NCBI RefSeq assembly: GCF_027531025.1
Contig: NZ_JAPZQX010000008.1
Span: 1 to 64,000 of the forward strand
Direction: 5' to 3'
Length of the DNA stretch: 64,000 bases
DNA from: Novosphingobium sp.
Lineage (GTDB): Bacteria > Pseudomonadota > Alphaproteobacteria > Sphingomonadales > Sphingomonadaceae
Shown here piece by piece: positions 8,535 through 18,702 of the stretch. Below the pieces are notes generated by a model. That model made no database searches, had not been told where the DNA came from, and saw only the letters and a list, made by a program, of their open reading frames with translations. Every line of letters begins with the position of its first letter. The stretch's first letter is position 1. The translations under genes were made by a program, and so were the position numbers.

Positions 8535-10847
8535 TCAATCGTCGCCCTTGAGGAAGGCGGGGAGATGATCCGGGCTGCCGCCCTCGTCGCGCTCGCGGCC
8601 CCGATCACTCCTGGGACCACGATCGCCATCGCGGCGCGGACCACGGTCACCACCGCGACCACCGCGATCGCCATCGCGACGCGGGCGACGATCGCCACGG
8701 TCGCCGCGATCGCCCCGGTCACCGCGCGGTTCGCGCGGCGGGCGGGTGTCTTCCAGCTCGGCGCCGGTTTCCTGATCGACGACGCGCATTGACAGGCGGA
8801 CCTTGCCGCGCTGGTCGATCTCGAGCACCTTGACCTTCACGGCCTGGCCTTCGGACACGACGTCGGTCGGCTTCTCGACGCGCTCGTTGCGCATTTCCGA
8901 GACGTGGACGAGACCGTCCTTGCCGCCCATGAAGTTCACGAAAGCGCCGAAATCGACGATCGTGACGACCTTGCCGTCATAGATTTTGCCGACTTCCGGT
9001 TCCTCGACGATGCCGAGGATCCAGTTCTTGGCGGCTTCGATCTGGGCCGGATCGCTCGACGAGATCTTGATCAGACCTTCATCGTCGATGTCGACCTTGG
9101 CACCGGTTTCGGCGACGATCTCGCGGATCACCTTGCCGCCGGTCCCGATCACTTCGCGGATCTTCGACTTGTCGATCTGGATCGTCTCGATGCGCGGCGC
9201 GTGAGCCGAAAGCTCGGTCCGGGCCGAACCCAGGGCCTTGGTCATTTCACCCAGGATGTGCGCACGGCCTTCCTTGGCCTGATGCAGCGCGGCTTCGAAG
9301 ATTTCCTTCGTGATCCCGGCCACCTTGATGTCCATCTGCATCGTGGTGATGCCTTCGGAAGTGCCGGCCACCTTGAAGTCCATGTCGCCCAGGTGATCTT
9401 CGTCACCCAGGATGTCGGACAGCACGGTGAACGCGTCGCCTTCCAGGATCAGGCCCATCGCGATGCCCGAAACCGGGCGCTTGATCGGCACGCCGGCGTC
9501 CATCATCGACAGGGCGCCGCCGCAGACGGTGGCCATCGACGAGGAACCGTTGGACTCGGTGATGTCCGAGACCACGCGGATCGTGTAGGGGAACTCTTCC
9601 TTGCTCGGCAGGACCGCCTGCAGGGCGCGCCAGGCCAGCTTGCCGTGGCCGGTGTCGCGGCGCGAAGGCGCCCCGAAGCGGCCGACTTCGCCGACCGAAT
9701 AGGGCGGGAAGTTGTAGTGCAGCATGAAGTTCGAATAGCTCAGGCCTTCCAGCCCGTCGATCATCTGCTCCGCGTCCTTGGTGCCAAGGGTGGTGGTGCA
9801 GATCGCCTGGGTTTCGCCGCGGGTGAACAGCGCCGAACCATGGGTACGCGGGAGGAAGCCGACGATCGATTCGATCGGGCGAACCTGGTTGACCTTGCGC
9901 CCGTCGATGCGGGTGCCGTCCTTCAGGATCGCGCCGCGCACGATGTCGGCCTCGACCTTCTTGACCGACTTGATCGCGACCATCTGGGTCTGGGCATCTT
10001 CGCTGGCGAAAGCTTCCTTGGCCTTTTCGCGCGCCGCGTTGAGCGCGTTCGAACGGGCCGACTTGTCGGTCAGCTTGTAGGCCACGGCGATATCGGCACC
10101 AATCAGCTTCTTGAGCTTGTCCTTGATCGCCGAATTGTCCGAAACCGGGACTTCCCAAGGATCCTTGGCGGCCTTTTCAGCCAGATCGATGATCAGCTTG
10201 CAGACCTTCTTGCACTCGTCGTGCGCGAAGAGGACCGCGCCGAGCATGACTTCTTCAGACAGCTCGCGGGCCTGCGATTCCACCATCATCACAGCATTGC
10301 CGGTGGCGGCGACAACCAGGTCGAGATCGCCGGCGGCAGCGGCGTCCTGCTTCGGGTTGAGCAGGTATTCGCCATCGGCATAACCGACGCGGACCGCGCC
10401 GATCGGACCCATGAAGGGCACGCCCGAGATGGTCAGCGCAGCCGAGGCGGCGATCATCGCCAGCACGTCGGACTCGCACTCGCCGTCATAGGACAGCACC
10501 TGGGCGATCACGTTGATTTCGTTGTAAAAGCCTTCGGGGAACAGCGGACGGACCGGACGGTCGATCAGGCGGGAAACCAGCGTTTCCTTTTCCGTCGCGC
10601 CGCGTTCGCGCTTGAAGAAGCCGCCCGGGATCCGGCCGGCCGCGAAATACTTTTCCTGGTAGTGGACGGTGAGCGGGAAGAAGTCCTGCCCTTCCTTGAC
10701 GCTCTTGGCGGCCGTGACGGCGCAGAGCACGACAGTTTCGCCATAGGTGGCGAGGACCGCGCCGTCAGCCTGACGGGCAATGCGGCCGGTTTCCAGGGTG
10801 AGGGTCTTTCCGCCCCACTCCATGCTTACGGTTTTGACGTCGAACAT
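8535..10847 (-). CDS. pnp: Polyribonucleotide nucleotidyltransferase (PNPase)
   Basis: PNPase degrades RNA 3' to 5' by phosphorolysis and is a core part of the RNA degradosome. This 770-residue protein has two RNase PH domains ([12 protein letters not shown] in the first; [17 protein letters not shown] and the catalytic DIKVAGIT region in the second), then a KH domain ([15 protein letters not shown]) and an S1 domain. A long arginine/glycine/aspartate-rich tail with RGD repeats follows. I prefer the second ATG (10847): GAAGGA directly abuts the first ATG (10853) but is well spaced from the second. It lies downstream of rpsO, the usual order, though rpsO has its own terminator. Confidence 0.97.
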   Translation of the reverse strand: MFDVKTVSMEWGGKTLTLETGRIARQADGAVLATYGETVVLCAVTAAKSVKEGQDFFPLTVHYQEKYFAAGRIPGGFFKRERGATEKETLVSRLIDRPVRPLFPEGFYNEINVIAQVLSYDGECESDVLAMIAASAALTISGVPFMGPIGAVRVGYADGEYLLNPKQDAAAAGDLDLVVAATGNAVMMVESQARELSEEVMLGAVLFAHDECKKVCKLIIDLAEKAAKDPWEVPVSDNSAIKDKLKKLIGADIAVAYKLTDKSARSNALNAAREKAKEAFASEDAQTQMVAIKSVKKVEADIVRGAILKDGTRIDGRKVNQVRPIESIVGFLPRTHGSALFTRGETQAICTTTLGTKDAEQMIDGLEGLSYSNFMLHYNFPPYSVGEVGRFGAPSRRDTGHGKLAWRALQAVLPSKEEFPYTIRVVSDITESNGSSSMATVCGGALSMMDAGVPIKRPVSGIAMGLILEGDAFTVLSDILGDEDHLGDMDFKVAGTSEGITTMQMDIKVAGITKEIFEAALHQAKEGRAHILGEMTKALGSARTELSAHAPRIETIQIDKSKIREVIGTGGKVIREIVAETGAKVDIDDEGLIKISSSDPAQIEAAKNWILGIVEEPEVGKIYDGKVVTIVDFGAFVNFMGGKDGLVHVSEMRNERVEKPTDVVSEGQAVKVKVLEIDQRGKVRLSMRVVDQETGAELEDTRPPREPRGDRGDRGDRGDRRPRRDGDRGGRGGDRGPRRDGDRGPRSDRGRERDEGGSPDHLPAFLKGDD

Positions 10848-10861
10848 TTTCATTCCTTCAG

Positions 10862-10885
10862 CCCGCAGGCCCTATTGCGTGCGGG
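10862..10885 (-). promoter_or_regulatory. Hairpin in the pnp leader
   Basis: CCCGCA (10880-10885 on the minus strand) pairs with TGCGGG (10862-10867), placing a small stem-loop just upstream of the pnp ribosome binding site. In enterobacteria pnp is autoregulated through a leader stem cut by RNase III. Whether this short hairpin plays that part is inference. Confidence 0.3.
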
Positions 10886-10976
10886 TTTTGCTGCCGGGGA
10901 GTACCGTCCCGGTCCGGTGTGGGGCACTTGCGGCCCCCTGGCGTTCCCGCACCGAATTGTGCGGAAGCCCCATAGC

Positions 10977-11003
10977 AAAAGCGGCCCGCTGGGGGCCGCT
11001 TCG
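10977..11003 (-). terminator. Rho-independent terminator of rpsO
   Basis: On the minus strand AAGCGGCCC and GGGCCGCTT form a nine-pair stem followed by TTTTG. It begins about 5 bp after the rpsO stop and lies ahead of pnp, so pnp needs readthrough or its own promoter in the 10860-10975 gap. Confidence 0.8.
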
Positions 11004-11008
11004 CTTGA

Positions 11009-11278
11009 TTACTTGCGCAGACCGAGCTTCGCGATGAGCGCGTTATAGCGGTCCACATCCTTGCGCTTGAGGTAGTCAAGCAGCGAACGGCGCTTGTTCA
11101 CCATCATCAGCAGGCCCCGGCGCGAGTGGTTGTCCTTGTGGTGATCCTTGAAGTGGGCCTGCAGCGTGTTGATGCGGCTGGTCAGGATCGCGACCTGGAC
11201 TTCCGGCGAACCGGTATCACCCTTGGCGCGGGCGTTGTCCGAGATGATTTCAGCTTTCTTTTCGGCGGTAACCGACAT
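11009..11278 (-). CDS. rpsO: 30S ribosomal protein S15
   Basis: This is an 89-residue, full-length S15. It carries the conserved [16 protein letters not shown] and [16 protein letters not shown] stretches and ends [16 protein letters not shown]. S15 binds 16S rRNA early in small-subunit assembly. It sits 5 bp after truB on the same strand, in the standard truB-rpsO-pnp order. Confidence 0.98.
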   Translation of the reverse strand: MSVTAEKKAEIISDNARAKGDTGSPEVQVAILTSRINTLQAHFKDHHKDNHSRRGLLMMVNKRRSLLDYLKRKDVDRYNALIAKLGLRK

Positions 11279-11283
11279 GTTTC

Positions 11284-12186
11284 TTACTCCGCGACATCGG
11301 GAAGGTTGAACCCCCGCACCACCGTGGCGGTGCCTCCGAAAAGCTCGACCAGCGCAACGGGAACCGTTCCCGCCCTCGCCCAGTAAAGCCCGTCGGTATG
11401 GGGCAGCCCGGCCAGAACCCGACCCTGACGGATCGCCCTTGCCTGTTCCGGGCCGAGGTTCAGAGCCGGGATGTCGACCAGCCCTGCCTCCAGCGGCAAG
11501 AGTACGTTCTCAAGTGGCGCGCCCTTACCCACTTCGTTCAATTTGTCCAGCGAAATCGCCTGTTCGATCCCGAACGGCCCGGCCTTCAGCCGCTGCAGCA
11601 TGGTGACATGACCGACCGTGCCGAGAGCCAGCGCGATATCGCGGGCCAGGGAACGGATGTACGTACCCTTCGAAACAGTGGCGACCAGGGTGACTTCGCT
11701 GTCACTCAGGCTGCACACAGACAGAGCATGAATGGTCACAAGGCGGGTGGCAAGGTCCACCGCCACGCCCTTGCGGGCCAGATCATAGGCACGTTCGCCA
11801 TCGACCTTGAGCGCCGAATAGGCCGGCGGTACCTGTTCGATCGACCCGGTGAAACGCGGCAGCACTGCCTCGACCTCGGGCAGCATCGGTCGCACCGGGC
11901 TTTCCGCAATGACCCGGCCTTCCAGATCGAGCGTATCGGTCTCGGCCCCGAAGCGGATCGTGAAGGCATAGGTCTTGACTGAACCAAGCATCCGCCCGCA
12001 CAGCTTGGTGGCCTCGCCCAGCGCGATCGGCAGCACACCGGTCGCCAGCGGATCGAGCGTGCCGCCGTGGCCGACCTTGACCTTGCCCAGCCCGGCCTCG
12101 CGGCAGACGCGTTTGACCGCGCCAACCGCCTGGGTCGAGCCAAGCCCCAGCGGCTTGTCGAGGATGATCCAGCCATTGGGCGACAT
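11284..12186 (-). CDS. truB: tRNA pseudouridine-55 synthase
   Basis: TruB converts uridine 55 of the tRNA T-loop to pseudouridine. The 300-residue protein begins [18 protein letters not shown] and has the catalytic motif [19 protein letters not shown], whose Asp is the nucleophile. It also has the family's [17 protein letters not shown] and [12 protein letters not shown] motifs. The C-terminal region resembles a PUA-type tail. The start lies 1 bp from the stop of the M50 protease gene. Confidence 0.97.
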   Translation of the reverse strand: MSPNGWIILDKPLGLGSTQAVGAVKRVCREAGLGKVKVGHGGTLDPLATGVLPIALGEATKLCGRMLGSVKTYAFTIRFGAETDTLDLEGRVIAESPVRPMLPEVEAVLPRFTGSIEQVPPAYSALKVDGERAYDLARKGVAVDLATRLVTIHALSVCSLSDSEVTLVATVSKGTYIRSLARDIALALGTVGHVTMLQRLKAGPFGIEQAISLDKLNEVGKGAPLENVLLPLEAGLVDIPALNLGPEQARAIRQGRVLAGLPHTDGLYWARAGTVPVALVELFGGTATVVRGFNLPDVAE

Positions 12187-12187
12187 G

Positions 12188-12880
12188 TCAGCCCCCGGCG
12201 AACCAGGTCGCCAGTTGCAGGTATTGGCCGGTCAGCCAGCGGACTGGCGGCACCACCAGTTCGCCCACCGGATCGAAGCCCTCGATCGCCCAGGGCAGCA
12301 CCACAATCAGCAGCAGGACCAGCGGAAAGCCGAGCGGCCGCAGTCGCTCGTATTCGCGCGCGGCCCGTTCCGGCAGCAGCCCTTCGACGATATGCGAGCC
12401 ATCGAACGGCGGGATCGGGAGCAGGTTGAACAGCGCCAGGAAGACGTTGATGGTGATGAAGTTCATCAGGTTCAGCGCCGCGAAGCGCGCCATGCCCGAT
12501 GGCTCCTCCACCGCCTGGTAACCGCCCAGCAGCAGGCCCAGCAGCATGGCGCCGATCGCGGCGAGGACCAGGTTGCTCCCCGGCCCGGCGGCCGCCACCG
12601 CCATCATCCCGAAGCGCGGGTTGCGCAGCCGCGACTTGACCACCGGGACCGGCTTGGCCCAGCCGAACACCGGCCCCTTGGCCAGGGCAAGCGCGCCCGG
12701 CACCAGGATCGTCCCGACCGGATCGACATGGCGAAAGGGGTTGAGGCTCAGCCGCTTCAGTTGGGCAGCGGTGGGATCGCCCAGCGCGCGCGCGGTCCAA
12801 CCGTGGGCCACTTCGTGAAAGACGATCGCCAGCACCAGCGGAATGACCAGCGCGGCAATCTGGAACAGGGTTTCGTTCAC
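12188..12880 (-). CDS. Site-2 protease family (M50) membrane metalloprotease
   Basis: This 230-residue integral membrane protein has the zinc-binding HEVAH motif in its first membrane segment (residues 22-26) and the second active-site motif NLLPIPPFDGS near residue 140. It is the short, PDZ-free group of site-2 proteases (Rv/YwhC-like) that cut substrates within the membrane. The substrate is unknown. Its ATG overlaps the stop of the upstream acetyltransferase gene by 4 bp, and the truB start is 1 bp downstream, so a tdk-GNAT-M50-truB transcript is likely. Confidence 0.9.
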   Translation of the reverse strand: MNETLFQIAALVIPLVLAIVFHEVAHGWTARALGDPTAAQLKRLSLNPFRHVDPVGTILVPGALALAKGPVFGWAKPVPVVKSRLRNPRFGMMAVAAAGPGSNLVLAAIGAMLLGLLLGGYQAVEEPSGMARFAALNLMNFITINVFLALFNLLPIPPFDGSHIVEGLLPERAAREYERLRPLGFPLVLLLIVVLPWAIEGFDPVGELVVPPVRWLTGQYLQLATWFAGG

Positions 12881-13431
12881 AATCCCAGCCTTTCCCTGTC
12901 ACGCTCAACCACCGAGAAGACTGCGCTGTCGCGCTCGAACCCGGTCCAGGTGATCATGTGGTTGCGCAGCACGCCCTCGAAAGTGGCGCCCACCTTGCGG
13001 CAAGCGGCCTGCGACCGGCCGTTGCGCACATCGACCGTCAGCTGAATTCGCTTGAGCCCACAAGCAAAGCCGTGGGCAAACAGCAGCCGCTTCATCCGCC
13101 CGTTGATGTCCCCACCGCTAAAGCCGGGGCGCAGATAGGTATTACCGATTTCCGCTGACAGCCGCTTCGGATCGGGATCGATCCAGGCCGTCATCCCGGC
13201 CAGGGTTTCCCCGGCGAAGATCGCGAAGGGCAGCCGGGCCGGATTACCCAGCAGCTGGTCAAAACTGGCGTCGAACTGCGCGGGTGCATAGGACACCGCG
13301 TAGATCGACCAGATATCAGGATCCTCGGCACAGGCGGCCCGCAAATCCTCGCGGTGCAGCTCGGCCAAGGGTACCAGGCGCAGATCGCCCTCGCCCAGCG
13401 GTGCCCAGAGCCCCAGTGGATCCGGCTTCAT
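12877..13431 (-). CDS. GNAT-family N-acetyltransferase
   Basis: This 184-residue protein resembles the RimJ/RimL-like acetyltransferase group: RLVPLAELHREDL at the start, FAIFAGETLAGMTAWID, then EIGNTYLRPGFSGGDINGRMKRLL, the beta-bulge/acetyl-CoA region, and IQLTVDVRNGRSQAACRKVG. It should move an acetyl group from acetyl-CoA to an amine; the target is unknown. The start ATG overlaps the tdk stop (ATGA at 13428-13431), showing translational coupling, and it overlaps the M50 gene downstream. Confidence 0.88.
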   Translation of the reverse strand: MKPDPLGLWAPLGEGDLRLVPLAELHREDLRAACAEDPDIWSIYAVSYAPAQFDASFDQLLGNPARLPFAIFAGETLAGMTAWIDPDPKRLSAEIGNTYLRPGFSGGDINGRMKRLLFAHGFACGLKRIQLTVDVRNGRSQAACRKVGATFEGVLRNHMITWTGFERDSAVFSVVERDRERLGL

Positions 13432-14006
13432 GCCCGCAGCGCCTCGGTAAAATGCCTGCGGCACAGCGCCACATAGCGATCGTTCCCGCCAATCTCGGTC
13501 TGCGCGCCCTGCCTGACGGCGGCACCGCTGGCATCGACCCGCAGGTTCATGGTGGCCTTGCGCCCGCAATGGCACACGCCCTTCAGCTCGATCAGCGCGT
13601 CGGCAATGCCCAGCAGGGCGGCCGATCCGGGAAACAGTTCACCCTGGAAATCCGTGCGCAGACCATAACAGACCACCGGGATCCCGCCCTCGTCCGCCAG
13701 CCGCGCCAATTGCCAGACCTGGTCCTTCGTCAGGAACTGCGCCTCGTCCACCAGCACGCAGGCCAGCGGCTCAACCCGGTGCGCGGCCATGACCCGGTCC
13801 CACAGGTCGGTATCCGCAGCATAGCGATGGGCATGGGCGTGCAGGCCGATCCGGCTTTCGATCGCCTTTTCCCCGCCGCGGTCATCCAGCGCGGCGGTCC
13901 AAAGCATGGTGGTCATCCCGCGCTCGCGGTAATTGAAGTCCGCCTGCAGCAGGGTGGTCGATTTCCCTGCATTCATGCTGGCATAGTAGAAATAGAGCTT
14001 GGCCAT
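13428..14006 (-). CDS. tdk: Thymidine kinase
   Basis: This is a type II (TK1-like) thymidine kinase of 192 residues that phosphorylates thymidine to dTMP in the salvage pathway. The P-loop is seen in SMNAGKSTTLLQ near residue 10, Walker B in VLVDEAQFL near residue 86, the lasso region in GLRTDFQGELFPGS, and zinc-binding Cys in CHCGRKA plus a later CRRHF. The start is the ATG giving MAKLYFYYASMNAGKS, the normal N-terminus. It diverges from yceI and leads the tdk-GNAT-M50-truB gene string. Confidence 0.96.
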   Translation of the reverse strand: MAKLYFYYASMNAGKSTTLLQADFNYRERGMTTMLWTAALDDRGGEKAIESRIGLHAHAHRYAADTDLWDRVMAAHRVEPLACVLVDEAQFLTKDQVWQLARLADEGGIPVVCYGLRTDFQGELFPGSAALLGIADALIELKGVCHCGRKATMNLRVDASGAAVRQGAQTEIGGNDRYVALCRRHFTEALRA

Positions 14007-14097
14007 CGCGCTTGAGATAAGGCGTTTCCCCGCAAAGGCCAGTGCGATTGACAGGATGGCCCACAAGGCCCAGCGTCCCACCCAGAGAACAGCAACG

Positions 14098-14667
14098 ATG
14101 TCGCGCGTGAAAATCACCCTGTGCCTGCTGGCACCCCTGCTGCTGGCGGCCACCACGCCGCCGCTGCGCTATCACATCGATGCTCCGCGCAGCGCGGTCA
14201 GCGCCAAGGTCGGTTTCCTGGGCATTGCCAGCAAGACCGCGCACTTTCCGCAAATGAACGGCCGCATCGCCCTGTCGCCCGATCGGCTCGACACGATCGA
14301 TCTCGACGTGGAACTGGACGCGCGGCAGCTCACCGCCGGGGACAAGGTCACGCTGGGCCGGCTCAAGGGCAAGGACTTCTTCGATGTCGAGCGCCATCCG
14401 ACAGTGCGCTTTTCCGGCCGCCGGATGCAGATGACCGGCCCGGTCACGGCGACAGTCGCGGGCGAAGTGACCGCGCGCGGGATAACCCGGCCGGCCACCC
14501 TGGCAGTAACCTTTCGCGATCCGCCCGCCCGCGCGACCGGCCGCGATCCGGTCGAGCTGACCGCCCGGACCGTGATCGACCGGCGCGAATTCGGGATGAC
14601 CGCCTATAGCGCGATCGTGGGCAAGAAAGTGACGATCACGATCCGGGCGCGGATGGTGCCGAACTAG
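14098..14667 (+). CDS. YceI family protein, exported
   Basis: This 189-residue protein has a signal peptide (ITLCLLAPLLLAATT) followed by a YceI/lipocalin-like domain: HIDAPRSAVSAKVGFLGI, GKDFFDVERHPTVRFSG, VAGEVTARGITRPATLAVTF, and DRREFGMTAYSAIVGKKVTI near the end. YceI proteins are periplasmic beta-barrels that bind isoprenoid-type lipids. The last 14 bp, including the TAG stop, are repeated at 15343-15356 next to the rbfA stop. In the likely ancestral arrangement yceI and rbfA therefore converged with overlapping stops. Confidence 0.9.
   Translation: MSRVKITLCLLAPLLLAATTPPLRYHIDAPRSAVSAKVGFLGIASKTAHFPQMNGRIALSPDRLDTIDLDVELDARQLTAGDKVTLGRLKGKDFFDVERHPTVRFSGRRMQMTGPVTATVAGEVTARGITRPATLAVTFRDPPARATGRDPVELTARTVIDRREFGMTAYSAIVGKKVTITIRARMVPN
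14654..14667 (+). repeat. 14-bp direct repeat, left copy
   Basis: TGGTGCCGAACTAG here is identical to 15343-15356. The left copy is the end of yceI and includes its stop codon. The pair brackets a 675-bp segment of visibly lower GC. Confidence 0.9.
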
Positions 14668-15342
14668 GCGACGCGGGCACGTCGGAACGGCCTGAAGCTC
14701 TTCCGATTTCGTGCTAGGGGCGACAGGGGCTGCCTGTTCGGATACGATCCTGTAGTTACCGTGAGCAAATGCGGTGAGATCATCCGATCGGATTACGGTC
14801 GGCTTCCATACCGCCGCTCTCCCGCCTTCCGCATCTCGTCTAGTGTTTGACCGGGTGCTGGCTCTAAGTATGCGCGGTCGGGTGCTACCCCCTGAGGGCA
14901 CTTAGGCGGTCTGGCACCGTTTTCGATCCGCAAGATGTTGTAGCCACTCGCGGTGTTGCGTCGCAGCCACCATTTTCGTGCGCCAAGATCTCTGCGCCAA
15001 TAGGTGTGCTGAACAGAAAGTGCTGTGATCTTCTTCCCCTCTACTTGTCCCTTAACAACCCGCACTATGTCGAGGTCAATGAAGTAGGGCCAAGAGATGA
15101 TGAAATAGTCATCGTCTGAATTCACAAAATCGCTCGGGACTTGGCCAACGACCTTGGCCACAACCAAGGCATCGAAGCACTCTCGTGTCTGTTGCTGAGA
15201 TGACGAGGTAGCAGATGTTGACCACCCGAAAGCCGCCAAGGATGCGACGGCGATAGCGAAAGACCGTAGCCAAAGCATACTGTTGGATAGCATGAGGCAT
15301 GGCAGAAAACCACCCAATGCGGTCGGCCATGCAGGTCCAGGC
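14668..15342. mobile_element. Low-GC islet between direct repeats
   Basis: The segment between the two 14-bp direct repeats is clearly poorer in GC than its neighbours and carries one unknown gene (14793-15293, minus strand). No transposase, integrase or inverted terminal repeats were seen. The right-hand repeat restores the rbfA stop, so removing one repeat plus the segment gives a clean yceI/rbfA convergent junction. This reads as a small acquired cassette; the mechanism is unknown. Confidence 0.5.
14793..15293 (-). CDS. Hypothetical exported protein in low-GC islet
   Basis: The product is about 166 residues with a signal peptide (LWLRSFAIAVASLAAFGWSTSA) and a mature domain with ECFDALVVAKVVGQ, DYFIISWPYFIDLDIVRVVKG and a late Cys (PPKCPQG). 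I do not recognise the family. The pattern of a short exported domain describing an export of a beta-rich chain fits many small periplasmic proteins, but no function can be given. The ATG at 15293 or the one at 15278 could be the start; neither has a clear ribosome binding site. GC content is well below that of neighbouring genes, consistent with acquisition. Confidence 0.6.
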   Translation of the reverse strand: MLSNSMLWLRSFAIAVASLAAFGWSTSATSSSQQQTRECFDALVVAKVVGQVPSDFVNSDDDYFIISWPYFIDLDIVRVVKGQVEGKKITALSVQHTYWRRDLGARKWWLRRNTASGYNILRIENGARPPKCPQGVAPDRAYLEPAPGQTLDEMRKAGERRYGSRP

Positions 15343-15356
15343 TGGTGCCGAACTAG
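15343..15356 (+). repeat. 14-bp direct repeat, right copy
   Basis: This is identical to 14654-14667. It contains the complement of the rbfA stop codon (15353-15355). Confidence 0.9.
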
Positions 15357-15745
15357 TCCTCGAGGTCGCGCTTGACCTTCGGATCGGCCAGCAGGGCGTC
15401 GATCTTGCTGGCGACATCAAAACTCTCGTCGGCCAGGAAGCGGATCTTGGCGGCGTATTTCAGCCGCAGCTTGCCGGCCACTTCCTTCTGGAAAAAGGCC
15501 GTGTGGGTGCGCAGCGCCTTCAGCACCGGTTCCTCGTCCGCGCCGAGCAGCGGCTTCACGAAGACCGTGGCATGGCGCAGGTCGGGCGACATGCGGACTT
15601 CGGTGACCGAGACCGAATGAGCGGTCAGCACCTCGTCATGCACCATCTGCCGGGTCAGCAGTTCGCTGATCACGTGGCGCACCTGTTCGCCCACCTTGAG
15701 CAGGCGGACCGAGCGGGTTTCAGGCGTGGCGGGCTGGCGAGCCAT
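15353..15745 (-). CDS. rbfA: Ribosome-binding factor A
   Basis: RbfA is a KH-like factor that binds the 30S subunit and helps mature the 5' end of 16S rRNA. The 130-residue protein shows [37 protein letters not shown] and [18 protein letters not shown], the conserved helix-strand core. It follows the thioesterase gene and infB on the same strand; the infB-rbfA link is standard. The next usual gene, truB, is displaced several kilobases downstream by yceI, tdk and others. Confidence 0.95.
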   Translation of the reverse strand: MARQPATPETRSVRLLKVGEQVRHVISELLTRQMVHDEVLTAHSVSVTEVRMSPDLRHATVFVKPLLGADEEPVLKALRTHTAFFQKEVAGKLRLKYAAKIRFLADESFDVASKIDALLADPKVKRDLED

Positions 15746-16158
15746 CAGCCTGCGCGCCCCGGGACCGGGGTGGGAATGGCGGTTGAGGTGGCGCGGGCAT
15801 AAAGCGTGGTCCAGCTTTCATCCCACAGCTCGCCTTCCAGGAAGATCGCCTTGCGCCCGCGGCGGATCACCCGCCCCTTGCCCATCAGCGGGCCGGGCGG
15901 GATCAGCTTCAGCAGGCTCATCGCGATTTCAAGGTTGAGCGGCGCTTCGGTGCCGCCGGTCGCCTGGACATGGGCCCAGCCCATCGCTTCGTCCAGGAAA
16001 CCGGCCACCAGCCCGCCCTGCACCCCGCCGCGCGGTGTGATGAAGCTGGGCGGCGCCACGAAGCGCATCGTGATCGTCTCGCTGGCGGGGTCGAAGTCGA
16101 TGAACTCCGCCCCCATCAGCTCGACATGGGCACCGCTGGTTCCCAGGAAACCCATCAC
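15745..16158 (-). CDS. PaaI-type hotdog thioesterase
   Basis: This 137-residue single hotdog domain has the conserved [20 protein letters not shown] helix, in which the Gly-Gly loop and Asp/Glu are catalytic in PaaI/YdiI-type acyl-CoA thioesterases, and a later [20 protein letters not shown] strand. It probably hydrolyses an acyl-CoA; the substrate is unknown. It overlaps the infB stop by 4 bp and the rbfA start by 1 bp, so it is embedded in the nusA-infB-rbfA operon although it has no known part in translation. Confidence 0.88.
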   Translation of the reverse strand: MMGFLGTSGAHVELMGAEFIDFDPASETITMRFVAPPSFITPRGGVQGGLVAGFLDEAMGWAHVQATGGTEAPLNLEIAMSLLKLIPPGPLMGKGRVIRRGRKAIFLEGELWDESWTTLYARATSTAIPTPVPGRAG

Positions 16159-18680
16159 AGCGTCCGTTCGCGCTCCTCGACCTCAAACACTTCGAGCATG
16201 TCGCCCGGCTTGATGTCGTTGGTGTCCTGCAGGACCACGCCGCATTCCAGACCCGCGCGGACTTCCGGCACGTCGTCCTTGAAGCGGCGCAGCGAAGCGA
16301 TGACGGTCTTCGAAACGATGACGTCCTGACGGGTAAGGCGGGCGAACAGCCCCTTCTTGATCCCGCCTTCCAGCACCAGCAGACCTGCCGCCTTGTCGCG
16401 CTTGCCAGCCGGGAACACTTCCTTGACCTCGGCGCGGCCAACCACGTGCTCGATCCGCTCCGGACCCCAGATTCCCGCCATTTCCTTGGCGATATCGTCG
16501 GTCAGGTGATAGATCACGTCGAAGTACTTCATCCGCGTCTTGTTGCGATCGACCAGTTCGCGCGCCTTGGCATTGGGGCGCACGTTGAAGCCGATCACCG
16601 GCGCGTTGGAGGCTGCGGCCAGGTTCACATCGCTTTCGGTAATCGCGCCGACCCCGGACTGCAGGATCTTCACCTTGATCTCGTCGTTCGAGATCTTGTT
16701 CAGCGCATTGACGATCGCTTCGACCGAACCCTGGACGTCGGCCTTCACCACGACCGGGTATTCGATCACGGTCTGCTTGGCCGACAGCGCCGAGAACATG
16801 TTCTCGAGGCTCGAAGGCGCAGTCGTGGTGCGCTTGGCCGTGGCCTTTTCCTGGCGGAAGGCGGCCACTTCGCGGGCGCGGGCCTCGCTTTCGACCACGG
16901 TCAGCACGTCACCGGCCATCGGCACACCGCCCAGGCCCAGCACCTCGACCGGCAGGGCCGGCGGGGCTTCCTTGATCTGGCGCCCCTTGTCATCCAGCAT
17001 GGCGCGGACGCGGCCCGAATGGGTGCCGACCACGAAGATGTCGCCCACCTTCAGCGTGCCGCGGGTGATCAGCACGGTGGCGAGCGGACCCTTGCCCTTG
17101 TCGAGCTTGGCTTCGACCACGGTGGCTTCGGCCGACCGTTCGGGGTTGGCCTTCAGTTCGAGCAATTCGGCCTGGAGCAGGATCTTCTCGATCAGGGTAT
17201 CCAGCCCGGCCCCGGTCTTGGCCGAGACTTCCACGTCCTGAACGTCGCCCGACATCGCTTCGACCACGATCTCGTGCTCAAGCAGGCGTTCGCGGATCTT
17301 CTGGGCGCTGTACTCGCTGCGGTCAGCCTTGGTGATCGCCACGATCATCGGCACGCCGGCCGCCTTGGTGTGATTGATCGCCTCGATCGTCTGCGGCATG
17401 ATCCCGTCATCACCAGCCACGACCAGCACGACGATATCGGTCACGTTGGCCCCGCGCATGCGCATTTCGGTGAAGGCTTCGTGGCCCGGCGTATCGAGGA
17501 AGGTGACGAGGTCGCCGCCCTTGGTCTTGATCTGGTAAGCGCCGATATGCTGGGTGATCCCGCCTGCTTCGCCGCGCACCACATCAGTCCCGCGCAGCGC
17601 ATCGAGCAGGCTGGTCTTGCCGTGGTCGACGTGGCCCATGATGGTAACCACCGGCGGCCGGGGCTTGAGCGTTTCGGGCGCATCGACATCGCCAGTCGTG
17701 TCGATATCGACATCGCTTTCCGACACACGCTGGATGTTGTGGCCGAATTCCTCAACCAGCAGTTCGGCCGTATCCTGGTCGATCGTCTGGTTGACGGTGA
17801 CCATCATGCCCATCTTGAATAGCGCCTTGACCAGGTCTGCGCCCTTTTCCGCCATGCGGTTGGCCAGTTCCTGGACCGTGATCGCTTCGGGCACAACGAC
17901 ATCGCGGACCTGCTTTTCTCGCGGGGCCGACTGCCCGGCGAAGTGGGCGCGCTTTTCCTTTTCACGGGCGCGCTTGAGCGCGGCCAGCGAACGGGCGCGG
18001 GCACCCTCGTCCTCGTTGAGCGCGCGGGTGACGGTCAGCTTGCCACTGCGGCGCTCGTCCCCGCCCTTGCGGTCGCGGGTCGGATGGGCCGGCTTCTTGG
18101 CGGCGGGTTCGGGGCGCTTGGGCGCAGCGACCGGAGTGAAGCGGCGCGGCGCAGGTGCGGCAGTGCCAGCCGGGCGCTGGGCTTCTTCATCGTCACCGGC
18201 CTCGTCGGCAGGCGGGGCTTCGGTGGCCGCTTCGGGTTCGGGCTGCAGAGTGGCGGCAGCCTCAGCCTCGGCCTCGGCCTTGCGGTTCTGCTCGGCACGA
18301 CGGCGTTCTTCGTCGAGCGCGCGCTGGCGCTCTTCCTGCTCACGGCGGGTCTGCTCTTCGAGCATGGCCAGACGGGCTTCCTCGGCCTCGCGCTGCAGGC
18401 GGGCGACGCGCTCCTGCGGGGTCTCGCCCGCCGGAGCGGCCGGCTTCTTCGGCGCAGGTGCGGGTGCCGGGGCAGCGACCGGAGCCGGCGGCGGGGGCGG
18501 CGGGGGCGCGGCGACCGGCGCTTCACCCGGCTTGCGGATGAGCTTGCGGCTCTTCACCTCGACCACCACCTTGTTGGTGCGGCCGTGGCTGAAGGTCTGC
18601 TTGACCTCGCCCGCTTCCACCGACTTCTTCAGCCCCAGCGGCTTGCGGCCGAGAGTCGGTTTGTTGTCGCTATCGCTCAT
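16155..18680 (-). CDS. infB: Translation initiation factor IF-2
   Basis: IF-2 is the GTPase that brings initiator tRNA to the ribosome. The 841-residue protein has the short N-terminal IF-2-associated domain ([20 protein letters not shown]), a long Ala/Pro/Glu-rich and charged linker, a second IF2_N domain ([19 protein letters not shown]), and the G domain with GHVDHGKT and DTPGHEAF. C-terminal domains II, III and IV complete it. It is full length for an alphaproteobacterium and lies in the rimP-nusA-ylxR-infB operon order. Confidence 0.98.
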   Translation of the reverse strand: MSDSDNKPTLGRKPLGLKKSVEAGEVKQTFSHGRTNKVVVEVKSRKLIRKPGEAPVAAPPPPPPPAPVAAPAPAPAPKKPAAPAGETPQERVARLQREAEEARLAMLEEQTRREQEERQRALDEERRRAEQNRKAEAEAEAAATLQPEPEAATEAPPADEAGDDEEAQRPAGTAAPAPRRFTPVAAPKRPEPAAKKPAHPTRDRKGGDERRSGKLTVTRALNEDEGARARSLAALKRAREKEKRAHFAGQSAPREKQVRDVVVPEAITVQELANRMAEKGADLVKALFKMGMMVTVNQTIDQDTAELLVEEFGHNIQRVSESDVDIDTTGDVDAPETLKPRPPVVTIMGHVDHGKTSLLDALRGTDVVRGEAGGITQHIGAYQIKTKGGDLVTFLDTPGHEAFTEMRMRGANVTDIVVLVVAGDDGIMPQTIEAINHTKAAGVPMIVAITKADRSEYSAQKIRERLLEHEIVVEAMSGDVQDVEVSAKTGAGLDTLIEKILLQAELLELKANPERSAEATVVEAKLDKGKGPLATVLITRGTLKVGDIFVVGTHSGRVRAMLDDKGRQIKEAPPALPVEVLGLGGVPMAGDVLTVVESEARAREVAAFRQEKATAKRTTTAPSSLENMFSALSAKQTVIEYPVVVKADVQGSVEAIVNALNKISNDEIKVKILQSGVGAITESDVNLAAASNAPVIGFNVRPNAKARELVDRNKTRMKYFDVIYHLTDDIAKEMAGIWGPERIEHVVGRAEVKEVFPAGKRDKAAGLLVLEGGIKKGLFARLTRQDVIVSKTVIASLRRFKDDVPEVRAGLECGVVLQDTNDIKPGDMLEVFEVEERERTL

Positions 18681-18702
18681 TCTGATACCAGCCCTTCAAA
18701 AC

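Noticed and set aside
8904..11048. A 714-codon plus-strand open frame opposite pnp
   Set aside because: It is the antisense of pnp and rpsO; high-GC codon bias keeps the opposite frame open and no domain is recognisable.
14668..14792. Structured RNA gene (SRP RNA or tmRNA) in the islet
   Set aside because: No conserved core of either RNA could be found.
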